From Dryococelus australis (Eukaryota; Arthropoda; Insecta; Phasmatodea; Phasmatidae): a DNA stretch of 64,000 nt. A program made the position numbers and the translations under genes. Below are positions 45,832-57,520 of the stretch, in pieces. How positions within the stretch are numbered: position 1 is the first letter of the stretch; each line of letters opens with the position of its first letter. Location of the stretch: contig CM056993.1 in NCBI GenBank assembly GCA_029891345.1, forward strand, positions 274,588,900 to 274,652,899. Direction: 5' to 3'. The notes under the pieces are model-generated. The model was not told where the DNA came from. It ran no database searches and worked only from the letters and a program-made list of their open reading frames with translations.

Positions 45832-46197
45832 TAGGGTTACAAGGGAAACAAGAATAATGACAACACATGGCATGAAACTTACATTGGTAAACAATAACCC
45901 TCAATGAAAACCCAACAATCACTGCAGAATCAATACAAACAACAAGTACACTGAATCGCACGGGCGATAGACTTGTGCGATGCACTCACTGAAATAAAAC
46001 AATATTTACCCACATAAATAAAACATAAACACTTTAAACTAAACCGTACTGCATGGTATGTATTCGTGCACACTCACAGGATGGTGGTTTCTTCTACAAT
46101 GCCCACACGTGGTACAGAAATGACTGTGGCGGATTATAGATGGCAGCATAGTGAACTGACTTAGGACTGGGGGAAACGGGTCCAGTGTCAAATCCCC
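45832..46197 (-). repeat. Repeat module A, copy 2
   Basis: Reverse complement of 4374-4733, ending in the same TTTGACA...CCCCCAG block. A is inverted relative to B here compared with copy 1. Confidence 0.7.
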
Positions 46198-46439
46198 CCG
46201 ACCCTTTTTCCAACCCTTTCCATTGTTTTACCATACCCTATGGTGAGTGCGGTCATGTGAATCTTTATATAATAAACTTTTAAATTTATTAAAAATGTTA
46301 TAATTATTAAATATACTCTTTAAAATAAATATTAAAAAAATATGCATCGCGATTTGTATGTATTTAAAAAGGGACAAGAAAAAGGCGGAAAAAAATATTT
46401 TGTGGATATTCGATAGGAAATTTTTAGCAATAGTTACTG

Positions 46440-46860
46440 TTGGCACCTGGATACATCACGGGAAACAAATTGGGTATTATACCCTGTATTCGGTTTTCGG
46501 TTTGGATACGCTATAGGAAATAATTGGGTGTTAGTCGAAAGTTCTCCCCTGACTCGGCTGGAAACGCAATTCGAAACAAGTGGGGCGTGGCACCAATTTC
46601 CTCCCTTACCGCTTGGATACACAATGTCGACCTTTTCGGCTCTGCACGTTTTGTCACCTGGATATGCAAAGGGAAACGTTTGATAAAAACCAGGTTTTTC
46701 GAGGTGTGCTGGATATGAAGGGGAAATTTTGTATTTTATTTGGGATTTTTCCCAGTTGTGGTTGGATACGTAATAGGCGGTTTTTTGTCTCGACTTTTTT
46801 TACAGTTGGATACGCAATACAGTGGTTTTTAAGAGATTTAGATACACAATACAGAACAAT
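46440..46860 (+). repeat. Degenerate tandem repeat with TGGATACGCAATA core
   Basis: About nine occurrences of a core like TGGATACGCAATA (46448, 46504, 46558, 46614, 46661, 46709, 46763, 46806, 46837) spaced about 30-57 bases, often followed by GGAAA or an A/C run. The spacers share G+T-rich words (TTTTCGG, GGTTTTT). It is an old minisatellite or satellite piece. Confidence 0.7.
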
Positions 46861-46899
46861 CATCAACGCCATTGTTAACTTCAGATTGTAAAATATGTA

Positions 46900-48352
46900 T
46901 AAAGAGAATAAATATTCTCATTATATCATGAATGAAGTATAATATAATTAAGTTGTCTTTTTATACAGTTGTGTTAACTCTCATTACAGAATTCTAATTG
47001 TACTTGTATATATTCATTCATTAATGCTAACAAGAACACAATTGCTATAGAATTTTATTTTATATGCTTTGATGTGTTCCTGACATCCATGTATCCCTTG
47101 TGTCTCTTTGTTCCATTGTAGATGCATTAACCACACAACAACACTCGACCGATCAACATTAGGTCGCGTTCTCGATCAGTGCAGGTCAACAAGTATGGCG
47201 TTTACACTTTCCTTGCAGCCCTGCAACTCGTGGCTGCAGGTCATAATATTTAACAATCATCACAAGAGGTAACTCTCGTGATATAGCCTAAATGAATTTG
47301 TTCTGCGAAGTAACAGCTGTTAGATGCAACAGCCATTGGAGGGAACACTTTGATAAGGGGCATCGGTTATTCCCACTGTATTCGTTGTAGGCGATGTCGA
47401 TGGGTCCCGTGGCTGAATCCGGATTGCGACGTGGCTCCAAGTAGTGTTAAAAGACAGGGAATCACATTTCCACAGGAAGTTTAAAGTGGCGAGCAGCTCC
47501 CTAGCCACATTAATTAATAGGAGAATTTCTAGGGATTTTTAGTGGTGATTTCACCATAATTAACTAGGAAATCTGCCCGCTCCATCATGGAGAGTAGATA
47601 ACATACCTAAGGAGACAAGGCGTAGCTCCGTCCCTGTGATGAAATCCGTGTGTTATCACATCCATATGCGTTCCTGACATTATTACCGTTACGACAAATG
47701 CCGATTTTAATGTGTTAATTATAAGAGTGTACATGTAATCATCTATCGAGAATCAGCCACCTTATACATCATTTCATTTGATATCAACCTTCAAGTGTGT
47801 TGACATACTCGTGATGTCACATTCTTAGACATATCTGGGGCTCTGGCTTTCACGAGTATGTCAGAAATGTGTTTTAGTTTAGTAATCATAATTATATACA
47901 ATGTCAGTTTAATCAATCATTAATACATGTTTTCATTTTGGCGCCAGATTCGCCGGATTTGCGGCGAAGCTTACCAGGACATCATGCGTGTGACGTGTTT
48001 TGTTATGTAACTCTAACTTCAGGCCTATGCCTTGCTTTTCGCAGTACTGACTACTGGCAGGTCCAGAGTGCTGGGTCCGCTTAACCAAGAGTACGCATTT
48101 TCATGTGCAACATAAATTCATTGTACCTTTGTGGTAATATAACAGTCATACCATAATTAGACATGCTTTTTAAAAGAGTTTTTCAGTGTATGATTTGTAT
48201 TTACGAGGCCTACCCCCTCAATCAGAGTGAATTCAGTGATAATATAGGCATACAAAGTGGCCGACAGATTCACCCCAAAGCAAATATTTTATATTCAAAT
48301 TAATTTAACTGACAATTAAATTAGCTCTCCTTCATATTGATCGCGTATCCAG
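46900..48352. other. Stretch upstream of host gene 2 exon
   Basis: A weak possible exon is at 47948-47989: after TTTTGGCGCCAG it reads IRRICGEAYQDIMR in phase 0, with a poor GTGACG donor. Otherwise nothing is recognised. Confidence 0.25.
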
Positions 48353-48490
48353 AGTCGCCGTCGGCCATACGACCCCATTCAACATCGTTTTCTCTACCGA
48401 AAGTGGCGCCAGGCACATCACCAGTTCCTGTTCTCCACCTGCTCCCAGACGGGATACGAACAGGTTCCAACACCTCTGGTGGCACAACGC
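48353..48490 (+). CDS. Candidate host gene 2, internal coding exon
   Basis: A 46-codon segment between a TATCCAG acceptor and a perfect GTAAGT donor, open in phase 0 throughout. The reading is SRRRPYDPIQHRFLYRKWRQ, then a Phe/His segment and GYEQVPTPLVAQR; basic and aromatic, with non-random codon choice. It joins in phase 0 to either 51994 or 52267. Other frames are also open here, so the choice rests on the splice sites and phase. I do not recognise the family; a cytosolic tail of a membrane protein would fit. Confidence 0.5.
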
Positions 48491-51400
48491 GTAAGTTTTG
48501 TATGAACTGTAAACATCAAATGTAAAAACTTTTTATGATTGAAAATATTGGTTGCAAACAACTGTTTTTATACAAACTTATTATTGTGCTATACTGAAAG
48601 ACTCTCCCTATGGTCATAACCGTGTGTTTTGACAGACACTTCCACGACAATAGAGTGTGCCTTACCGGTACACATTTTTAAAGTGAACTACAAAGTATAA
48701 ACAGTGATCAGATTTTTCAAGATGCAATTTAAAAGCACATTAAATGACTAAATGCCATGGGCAATTGTAAACAAAATGTTGTACAAAACTGGAAAACTGT
48801 ATTTTACTTTTACTAATTGATGGCCGGTGCAATGGCATCAGTTAGGAATGCCCATGGAAGGCCATATTTGGACAAGTCACTTGACGTTCGGCTGGAAGGA
48901 CAATGGGGGGAATGAGGTGAGGTGGAGGTTTAAGGGCACCAACCTGCAGTGCATCCTCGCAGTTATACTTGCAAGAGACTCCTCTCTGGTCGTGATGGCA
49001 GACGAACATTGGCCTGCCCCAACGTCTACGTCTTGATGGATGATACCAATTGAAATACAGTAAACTGCCATAAACTAAATTCCAATTGCCTCGTCTAGTC
49101 AGAGATGTGGGCCCCCCTGATACGCCAGTTCACTCCCGACGGGTTATTTTGGTTACCCAATGCAATTATTACAAACACGTGGTCAATACACCGTTACAAA
49201 AAGATTAAGTAACCAATAGGCGGTTAATCGTAATACAATGTCGGCATCTCACCAGTTCTTTCCCATCGGGGCACTGAAGTTTAACATAGTGCCATTTTAG
49301 CCTGGCAGGCTCTTACACTGATGAAAATGGCAGTAGGGCCTATGAATTTAAATTGCATAGTACACCTTGCTCGTATAAAAGACGAACCGAGGATCTGAGA
49401 CAGTGTACTCCGTGCGAACAATAAACAAAAGATTCTGCTAGACTAATGTGAATTTAGCAGAATTACATGATGGTTAATTAACAAAGATGAAGTGCCCGGA
49501 GCACCACGGCACAGTAGTAATCTCACACAATCTAAGACGCTACTACTTTCTCGTTTGACATGGAGGCCACTCACTGGCCGACGCTTCCGCCCAAACATCA
49601 TGTGACATAATTCTACATAAGGTGAAATACAATTAATGAAGCAAAATGGGATCTACAATGCCGATGATAAGTACATATCAATAAACTCTTGACAGCACGA
49701 TATGGAACACTAACACTTGTAGCATTGTAGGATGATGACATATACATACAAAAATATACACACACTGTACATACCCTAACAACTGACATAACCCTATTTA
49801 TACCTTCTACATGCCATTTCACTTGACACATAACACGCACATCGCACAGTTTCGTCGACTCAGGTGCTATACAGTGATGTTGTGTTGCATTCTTTACGTC
49901 TCTGCTGGTACGACGTTGTGAATGGGCTGAGGCCTAGGTGCTGTCGACGTCACAATATTCATAATTTTTAAATTTTATTTATTATGTTAGGTGTTACATG
50001 TAAGATTTGATGATATTTTTTGTATAACAACCTGATTTTTGGGGCCTGTTTCACAAAACTACAAGTTAACATTTACAATATATTAGTTACAAGTTTCAAG
50101 TACTGCTATTTACAAGTACTTGTAAATTCTGTTTCACGAACTGCAATAATATATACAAGGGCTGCCTTGTAATTTGTGCTTGCTGAAAAGTTCCGGTACA
50201 CTAGTATTTACTTGTTATATTCTACAAGTATACTCGTTAATTTTACAATTATGCCGAAATTTAATGAAAATAAATTGACTGCACTGAACAAGGTCAGAGG
50301 AACTAAATATGTCTTGTTTGGTACTTTTTAGATCAGATAATGATGCCCGAAAAATGATATAAATGGGAGAATATTCCAGACAGTGCGATGGCTTTCGGAC
50401 TTAAATTTCGGGAAAGAGACGTAACATAAAAAGGAATAGCTTTTATTCATATTAAAAAAAAATTACATTGGTAATAATTGAAACAATACTATTTTGCTAA
50501 AACATTAGAGATCTGTTATGTTAGGTACATACAACAAAATATAAAATAAATTCAATAATTTTACCTGATATGAGTGAGACACGTATTTATTTAGACGTTT
50601 TTATTTTGACTTACTGATACTTTTATCTTTCGATAATGAGATGGATTTACCATTAACATAAACTGGAAATATGAAACATAATATAATTTTATTCGCGGTT
50701 TATAAAACCAATATTACATATTCACTCTTAAACGAAATGTTTTTCGAGGTCTCTGATAATTAAGTTCATTATTCTTGTTTAAACTACTTCTGAATTGTTA
50801 ATAAACATTTGTGTATATGATTCGCAGGAACAAAGTATGAGAAATTCGATTTATATTGAATTTCACATCAAACAAGCCATTATTAATAACTTTTAGGTAT
50901 TACTACCCATCTCTCCATTCTTGTAGGAAAATAATAATTTTTACAAATGTTTAGAGAAGGCTATTAGATTCGAGAAACCTAACTATTTATAATTGACAGG
51001 TAGCTAATAGTAAACACTTGTAAGTTTGTGGAACACAAATAAGTTTCTTATCACTAGTTATAAGTCTTTTCACTTATAACTTGTAGACTTGTAATTTTGT
51101 GAATCGCCCCCCAAGTTCAACTTCAGCATATGGCGATAACCACTATTTAAATCTTAATTACCTTCTTTTAATTCTGAAATTTATAAATAATAATCACGTA
51201 TCATGTGTACTTATCTGTTTCTGTGTAAGAGAATATTAACAGCCGATGTAGAACGTGAGTAACTTGCACTCTTTAAAATTAAAGGCCATACCGCAGGTTG
51301 GATAAAAATGCCACCTAAGTTTTGTAGTAAATGCCATTATTGACAAAGACGGCACAGCCGTCCGGCACTGCCAACTGTAGAATTCTTACTACCTTTACAA

Positions 51401-51993
51401 CAGGTAGCAATATTACCAATATATTTAAGTGTTCTATATTAAATTTTGCAACATTTTCATAATTATTAATTCCAAACATGGTATGTTATTATATGGTATA
51501 TTTCATAATATTTTCCTTTCAGCTAGTAGGCATGACAACATGCAAAATGTACTTTCTCAACAAGTAATATTTCTTTGGTATGTTATAGAGCACACTAGTA
51601 GCACGTGCACACAATTTAAAACTTCCTTTTCCCCATGTCGACCTTCTAGTTCTTGGGGGTTTCTTTACATTAATCATAAGATGTTGTGCTGGACATACCT
51701 ATCTCTATCCTGTGGCCCCACCATACAATGTGCATAAGTGTTAATTATGAAGTTTATGATTAGTGGTCGACCATTTATAATTTTCCTATGGTTTCTTATG
51801 TATCTAGTTTTGAATACAATGACTGTTGCCATATGTATGCCTTGTCATTCAAATACAACTTAAAGTTAATCAATTATGAGTTAACCCAATTATAACTCTC
51901 TAGTAAAAGGTAGACTGGAATTTAATCTTGCGTTTGCGAAACTACCACTAAATAATATCGCATATGCCACCATTCGTCTACGTTCTTCTTCAG
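48491..51993. other. Intron of candidate gene 2 with repeat insertions
   Basis: Contains the Harbinger-like element at 50041-51112. At 49374-49425 a TATAAAAG box is followed 40 bases later by AATAAA, a pattern of compact LTR promoters; no flanking repeat confirms it. A 69-codon plus-strand frame at 48827-49036 is unassigned. Confidence 0.35.
50041..51112. mobile_element. Harbinger-like non-autonomous DNA transposon
   Basis: The ends pair as terminal inverted repeats: GGGGCCTGTTTCACAAAACT at the left and the reverse complement of AATTTTGTGAATCGCCCCCC at the right. The GGGCCTGTTTCACAAA start is common in PIF/Harbinger-type elements. Both subterminal regions are crowded with ACAAGT/ACTTGT words, in both orientations, likely transposase-binding sites. 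No transposase is encoded. Confidence 0.75.
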
Positions 51994-52068
51994 GCTTATG
52001 CTCCTCGGCCAGTCCCTGTACCACTCCAACCTACCATAGAAGGCGACTACTACTCCGATTACTACTAA
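51994..52068 (+). CDS. Candidate host gene 2, terminal exon a
   Basis: Follows a strong acceptor (CGTTCTTCTTCAG). In phase 0 it reads AYAPRPVPVPLQP, then TIEGDYYSDYY and a TAA stop. A Pro-rich stretch closing in an acidic Tyr-rich C-terminus looks like a real protein end, with possible Tyr phosphorylation sites. The phase agrees with the donor at 48490. Confidence 0.5.
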   Translation, partial: AYAPRPVPVPLQPTIEGDYYSDYY

Positions 52069-52266
52069 CACTACTGCTGAAGCTGGGATGGCTGCCCTTT
52101 CGTTGGGTGACGTGTGATGGGGTGAAGCGATGCAAACAAACCTATTTAGTTACGATGGAGTATAGCTTGAGGAGCGAAATAGATGTTTGTAAAACATGAT
52201 TCATGATTTACTACCTGGAAGATATATAAATTATGTGTTGTGTGCCATCCCCCCGTCAACTCCCAG

Positions 52267-52320
52267 ATGCTCACCACCTTGCAAGAAGACAGTTCGTCGG
52301 AATCGACCACCAAGAAGTAG
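52267..52320 (+). CDS. Candidate host gene 2, alternative terminal exon b
   Basis: Follows a C-rich acceptor (CCATCCCCCCGTCAACTCCCAG). In phase 0 it reads MLTTLQEDSSSESTTKK and a TAG stop. It could serve as an alternative last exon to 51994-52068 because both accept phase 0. The short Ser/Thr-rich end with two terminal Lys residues contrasts with the Tyr-rich end of exon a; KK at the C-terminus is reminiscent of ER-retrieval signals but the exact spacing does not fit well. Confidence 0.4.
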   Translation: MLTTLQEDSSSESTTKK

Positions 52321-54705
52321 GTATCACTATAACCAGGTCTGGAGGAGCTCTAAGCCATCCTACTGAGGTATTGTATGGTGAGCATGAATCCACGTGACAG
52401 TTAGGCGTAATGCTCTCTCTCGTATCCCCGTTACCCAGTCATCCTAACGTAATATCTCTGGCAAGGTTAGGAAGATTCTCTAGACTCTTGTGAATACGAA
52501 TAATTTGTAACTTCTGGTATAATTGTGTAAATCAGTATTGTGTTGTTAATGATTATAATAGCATGTAGTTATTGTTATACTATAAGAGTTCAGTTTAAGG
52601 AATTCAGGTTTAGTAATAATTCCTAGAGTTACATACCCAATGAGTAGCCCCCCTCCTATGAAGATGACTATAGCATATACGAAATGAGTTCAGTAACCAG
52701 ATAGCAGGTCGTAGACCAATGGTAAGGTTAGGAGGAAGGGGGATTGCTACAAGACATGGATAACCAGGCGCTCCACAACATTGGAGGCGCTGATGAGCCC
52801 CTGGTAATGCCCCACCGACGGAAGATGTAGCGGCATTTCGGATAGGGGTACCAGCAAGAGATGCAGAGGGTCCAGCATCATCCGGCGCATAGGTGTTGGC
52901 AGGTGTGAGCCCGAAGGCCCGCGTCGAGGTGTCCGATGGTGCAGCACCATCAAGCAAAACCGTTCAGCCCAAAGAGCTGGGAGCAGCATTAGTACTTCCT
53001 TTGGATGAAATGGAAGCAGAATACCTATCTCCTGCCATGGTAACGCCCTCTAAAGGCATAGAGGTCGACGAGAGTCGGGAGGTCGGGTGAGTAGACCCAG
53101 CCTATTGTGGGAGCCTCTAGAAGTGTGTGCCGGCCCACAGAAGTTGGTCTACCGGTTCGCGACTGGAGTCAACACATCTGCAGCAATGAAGGGGACGGTG
53201 AGGGTAGCAGGTCGGCCGGCGCACTACTGTAGCGGTAATCCAAAAGGTGAAAACATCCGCAGTGGGACTGCTCCACCTGCAGTGACACCACAGTGTGCTG
53301 CAGAATTCAGGCCTGCCAGCAGCAGCATAAGAATGATGTGAGACCGCTGCCATGTATTGAGCCGTACATACTACATACTCGCTGCAGGGAGTAGGTGAGG
53401 TGCTCCTGTTGCGAGTGACTCGATGTCTGCAAACTGCCTCTTTGGGAGGGGGAAATGGGGCATTTGATGCCATTCGCTCTTCCCAAGCCCATTTGCCCAC
53501 ATTCACCGACACCGCTGCAGGTATCAGCACTCTGTAGGCGTTCGTGCACACCTGTTGAGTAGAGTACGACATCGGTTATGTCAGTACAAACACAACATGA
53601 GTGCGGCCAGTGGGTCCAAGTGTAGTTCTGGTGTAATGAGCACAAGTGCAATGCAAAATGTATAAAGCAGCAGAGTAACAAAGTGCGCCCGTGTGCATGT
53701 ATACAACAAATAGACCTGATGAAACAGGGCATTAGTAAGGAGGCTGAAAATATAAGATGCTCAAGGATGCCTTATCACACAATTACATAAAAGAGAGCCC
53801 TATAGTATTTTTTTTCCACAGTGGACTTTAGTGTGCAACTTTTTAGCTCATGTAATTTTCATTCATCACTTGTTCCATCCTCACTTCTTTCATTCTGTGT
53901 ATTTTACGTATAAAAGGGTTCTATTTCTTGTGTAATCAATTATGTATTATTTGTAAGCAGGTAAGCAACGCATGTATTGCTATTCATATTGTGTGGTATA
54001 AGAGTGTAGTCAGTGTGGACGTGTGGACTGAAAGGGTCGCATTTCGCACACTCGGGCGGCACTTCGACTTTGTTACCAATCATTTCATTGCAATAGATTT
54101 TGTTTACCGGAACAGTTTGTTTTATCACCGCCCGAGACTCTCCACCCATCTCCTTCCCTTGGCTTGCATAGTCTGGGAAGGCATAACTTCCACTTGTTTT
54201 GTGGCCTCATGTCGACTTCATACAGCTTTACCTAACTGGCATGTTTAAGCCCTGGAGTGTTTGTAAACTGTCTCTCGTCAGAAGAGTTTAATAAAGCTCA
54301 TTGATTTACGCAAAGGAAATGCGTCCATTTTCATCATTTTCATTTGGGTTGCCTATGGACTTTAGGTGTGCGGGCCCCCACTGTTCCTGCAACTTCATAA
54401 GTATTTGCAAAGTGTTCATGTAATGTTTTCAGTGTTTATTTCGCCGTGTTTATTATGGGTGTGTGCATCGCCCTGAGAATCTACCACGTGTTACACATAT
54501 CGCGATAATTTCTACATGAGCTGGAACACCGTAAGGATGCCGCCTTTAGCCGTCGGCACATAAACCTGAGGAACCAGTCAGCTCTACACTATAAGTTATC
54601 ATTGCATCCCATGTAATTCCTGGCACCCGGGAATCACAACAGATTTTCAACATGTATTCACGGTAAATATCCTACAGAAATTCCCAACCTTAAATTGGCC
54701 ATATT
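52321..54705. other. Stretch between gene 2 and gypsy element 3
   Basis: The part 52610-53740 is GC-richer and open in several frames on both strands, none with a domain I know. A TATAAAAG at 53909 and an AATAAA at 54290 would suit an LTR in front of gypsy element 3, but no second copy is found after it. Confidence 0.35.
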
Positions 54706-55353
54706 TTGCTTCACCATCCACCATCAGTACCCAGTCCAACCACTCACATCATTTTACATGCCACTACCGCAGATTTTTCCACACCAATTTACCCATCTGT
54801 ACTGCCAACTATGCCACGAAATTTTCGAAATTTGGCGCCCATAACTCCATACCTGCCAAATTGCATGGGAAACTTGACGCCTCAGCCGGCGATGACGGAA
54901 ATTGCAGCACAGAGCAAAACCACAGATTCTGAACAAACACAACCTCTGGCATGGCCGATCACGGCTAAAACACTGTCCAAATTCCAAATGTTGCCAACAT
55001 TTGCCGGAATGCGAACTGAGGATCCAACAGAATTCCTGGAAGACTGCTTATTTCGCCTTACCAGGAATGGTGTCAGCAGGAATGAATGGACCATTTGTGT
55101 TGGAGCGCAACTCCATGGAGACGTGCACTTCTGGTGGACCTCCTTAAACCACTATGGACTTAAGTGGGACGAGTTTGGCTGCTCGTTCCAATGTCGGTTC
55201 AGAGGGGTTTTTACCTCTTTGCAAAGCCAAACCAGGCTGATGTTAGAGGGTCAACAATTGGTTGAGTCAGTTACAGCATTCATTACATGCCATAATAGCG
55301 GAAACAATCAGACCAGAGTTCAGGGTGGCTCTAGTGCCCTAATGGTACGCTAG
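54706..55353 (+). pseudogene. Gypsy element 3: gag
   Basis: A 215-codon frame, the longest in the window. After a Pro/Thr-rich start it reads LPTFAGMRTEDPTEFLEDCL, then WTICVGAQLHGDVHFWWTSL, and LMLEGQQLVESVTAF, which is the capsid domain pattern of Ty3/gypsy gag. The C-terminal part continues in other frames, with a CCHC zinc knuckle CSYCPNEQYHWHNQC at about 55674-55720. Capsid function is inferred from these motifs. Confidence 0.8.
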
Positions 55354-55739
55354 AAGGCCTCATACATGCGGCTATCATTTTGGAGCATACGCACGATCAA
55401 CCATACCGTGATGCAAATGCTATAAAATTGCAGCACCAGCAACGATATGAAACTGCAAACAAACCAGTCATTCTACCACACCACAAGCATTTAAACCAAC
55501 CACCATCATGTAGTTTTATTTGACATCAGAATGAGAGCATGTACAGGCATGAGCAGGAACAGAATGGAGCAACATGTTCGAGTGGCAAAAACCACCTAGC
55601 AGTAACACCGCTGATAACTTCAACAATGTTCAGAGAGGGTGGAATCAGCATCATCCGCTGCAGTATCCATGCAGTTATTGTCCGAACGAACAATACCATT
55701 GGCACAACCAGTGCCCTAACAATCTGCATATGGATACAC

Positions 55740-56374
55740 CCCTCCTGTTAGGATATTGGATTCAGGAATCAAAGTTGACCCCACAACAGACACTCATCCT
55801 GCAGATTAGCAGCAGTTATGCAACACTAATACGTATGTTGGTCTCTATTAATGTTCAGCTATGCCACTTCTTAACTGATACTGCAGCATCAGACAACTTT
55901 GTACACAAGCAGGACGTTTTGCCTACTAGTCACGTAATTCAGCTGACAATGAACGATTATTGTAGTATGGCCCTAGGATAGGCAGTAGTATCAGTTCAAG
56001 TCCGGGACATAGAAATCTGTACTTCAGACATTGTTATGCCGGATATGCTATTTTTGTATATACTGTGGGTTACAGAGCAGAACACCATTGAGAAGCCGGC
56101 AGCAAGACAAATCCATTTTGGTGCGAAAGAGAGGCGCAATATGTATAATTTTGACCATTGTCCGACGGGTAGCCTACCCGAGGTGAAGTTAGATGAATTT
56201 AACAACCAAGTTCTGCCAGAGCACCAGGCTGCATTTCAGAGCGTCCTTGATGAACGTCGTAATGTGCTTGGTAAGAATTACGTATTGAAAACATTTATCA
56301 TCGCCAAGCACACTATTCCTCTTATGGACGAGAAGCCAGTATGTAACAGCCCGCTAGTGTATTTACCCCACTAG
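55740..56374 (+). pseudogene. Gypsy element 3: protease and linker
   Basis: CHFLTDTAASDNFVHKQDVL (about 55865) is the retropepsin active site with Gly changed to Ala. A further frame (56036-56374) has VKLDEFNNQVLPEHQAAFQ and HTIPLMDEKPV, the linker that leads into gypsy reverse transcriptase. Stops separate the frames. Confidence 0.75.
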
Positions 56375-56404
56375 ATGCCGATAATAAAAATGGAAAGTCA
56401 GTAA

Positions 56405-57080
56405 ATGCTTAATGATGGGGTAATAGATCCTATGGACAGTCATTTCAATTCAGTCATTACCTTGACAGAAAAAAATGATGGAACCTGGAGATTGTGTGTC
56501 GATTTTCACCTGTTGAAACAGGTGACTTTCAGCACGCTTCTACCATACATTAGAGTGACAGATGCTTTGAGTGCGCTGGGACAGGCTAAAGTCTGGACAT
56601 CCCTGGACCTTAAAATTGTTACTGATAAGTACCGGTGAAGCTAGAGGTTAACCGAAAACTGCATTTATGGCCCCAGACACCCGGTTATTTCAGTTCTGCA
56701 CAATTCCATTTGGACTAAAATGCATTATTGGTGATTATACGCTCGTGAATTTCGATGACATTATTATTTGGTCAAACAGTTAGGTGGAACACGTAGATCA
56801 TCTAGCAGTTGTCCTGGAAAAGTTAGTTATCAATGGCTTAATGTGCTCAGAGGAGTAATGCCACATTGGGAAATCCAGTATCGATATCCTAGGCCATGTG
56901 ATCGACCTGGAAGGGAAAAGGCCGAGCCCTGAACAATTGAAACTCACTAACAGCTACTCGCAATCACGTACATATAAACAACCACTCAAATTCTTTGGGT
57001 TTATCAATTGGTTGCGATAACACATTCCGAAATTCGCAATAATCACAGATCCCTTGACATACCTGTTCTGTCCACAGAAG
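56405..57080 (+). pseudogene. Gypsy element 3: reverse transcriptase
   Basis: LTEKNDGTWRLCVDFHLLKQ (56461) and VWTSLDLKIVTDKYR (56591) are RT blocks. The catalytic box reads LVNFDDIIIWS (about 56740), so both Asp remain but the usual aromatic YxDD start is Asn. GHVIDLEGKRPSPEQLK and FFGFINWLR follow. There are many breaks. Confidence 0.85.
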
Positions 57081-57093
57081 CGGTTATCTGTGG

Positions 57094-57520
57094 TTGGAAG
57101 AGGTAGAGAAGGATTTCGCAGACATTAAGGACGAATTCCGAGCATGCCCGACACTCCAATACTATTGCGCATGCAAGCATTTGTACCTCCAAATGGACGC
57201 AGGCCAAAAGGGAATTGGTGCAGTATTGTATCAGGTTGATGACAGTGGACAGAAACACATAATTGGTTTTGCAAGCGCAAAGCTAGGGCAGAACAGAAAT
57301 ATGCTACAAAGTAAACGAAAGGGAGTGGTTAACAATCTTCATGACAGTTGAATAGTACCACACACTCCTAGAATACCATCGGTTCAAGCTTCGTACCGAC
57401 ATCAGTTTCTCAGTATTATTCCATAACATGAGGGAGGTGAGAAGCAAGCTGACGAGATGGACCTCCCCTGACCGCCCCCAATACCAATACAACCCTTTAT
57501 CATTCCATGCCATGCCATCA
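57094..57520 (+). pseudogene. Gypsy element 3: RNase H, 3' truncated element end
   Basis: LYLQMDAGQKGIGAVLYQVD keeps the first catalytic Asp; IIGFASAKLGQNRN follows. A shifted frame gives HRFKLRTDISFS and NMREVRSKLTRW. The reading ends at about 57520 and no integrase follows, so the element is truncated here. Confidence 0.8.

Noticed and set aside
51960-52130. Minus-strand reading with a membrane-like VVLVVIGVVVAFYG stretch opposite terminal exon a
   Set aside because: It is the antisense of the TAC/GAT-rich DYYSDYY codons, has no good acceptor, and the plus-strand exon has a better splice site and a natural stop.
54828-54850. TTTGGCGCCCATAACTCC as a primer-binding site of gypsy element 3
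   Set aside because: It lies inside the open gag frame, so it is more likely coding sequence that happens to resemble a primer site.
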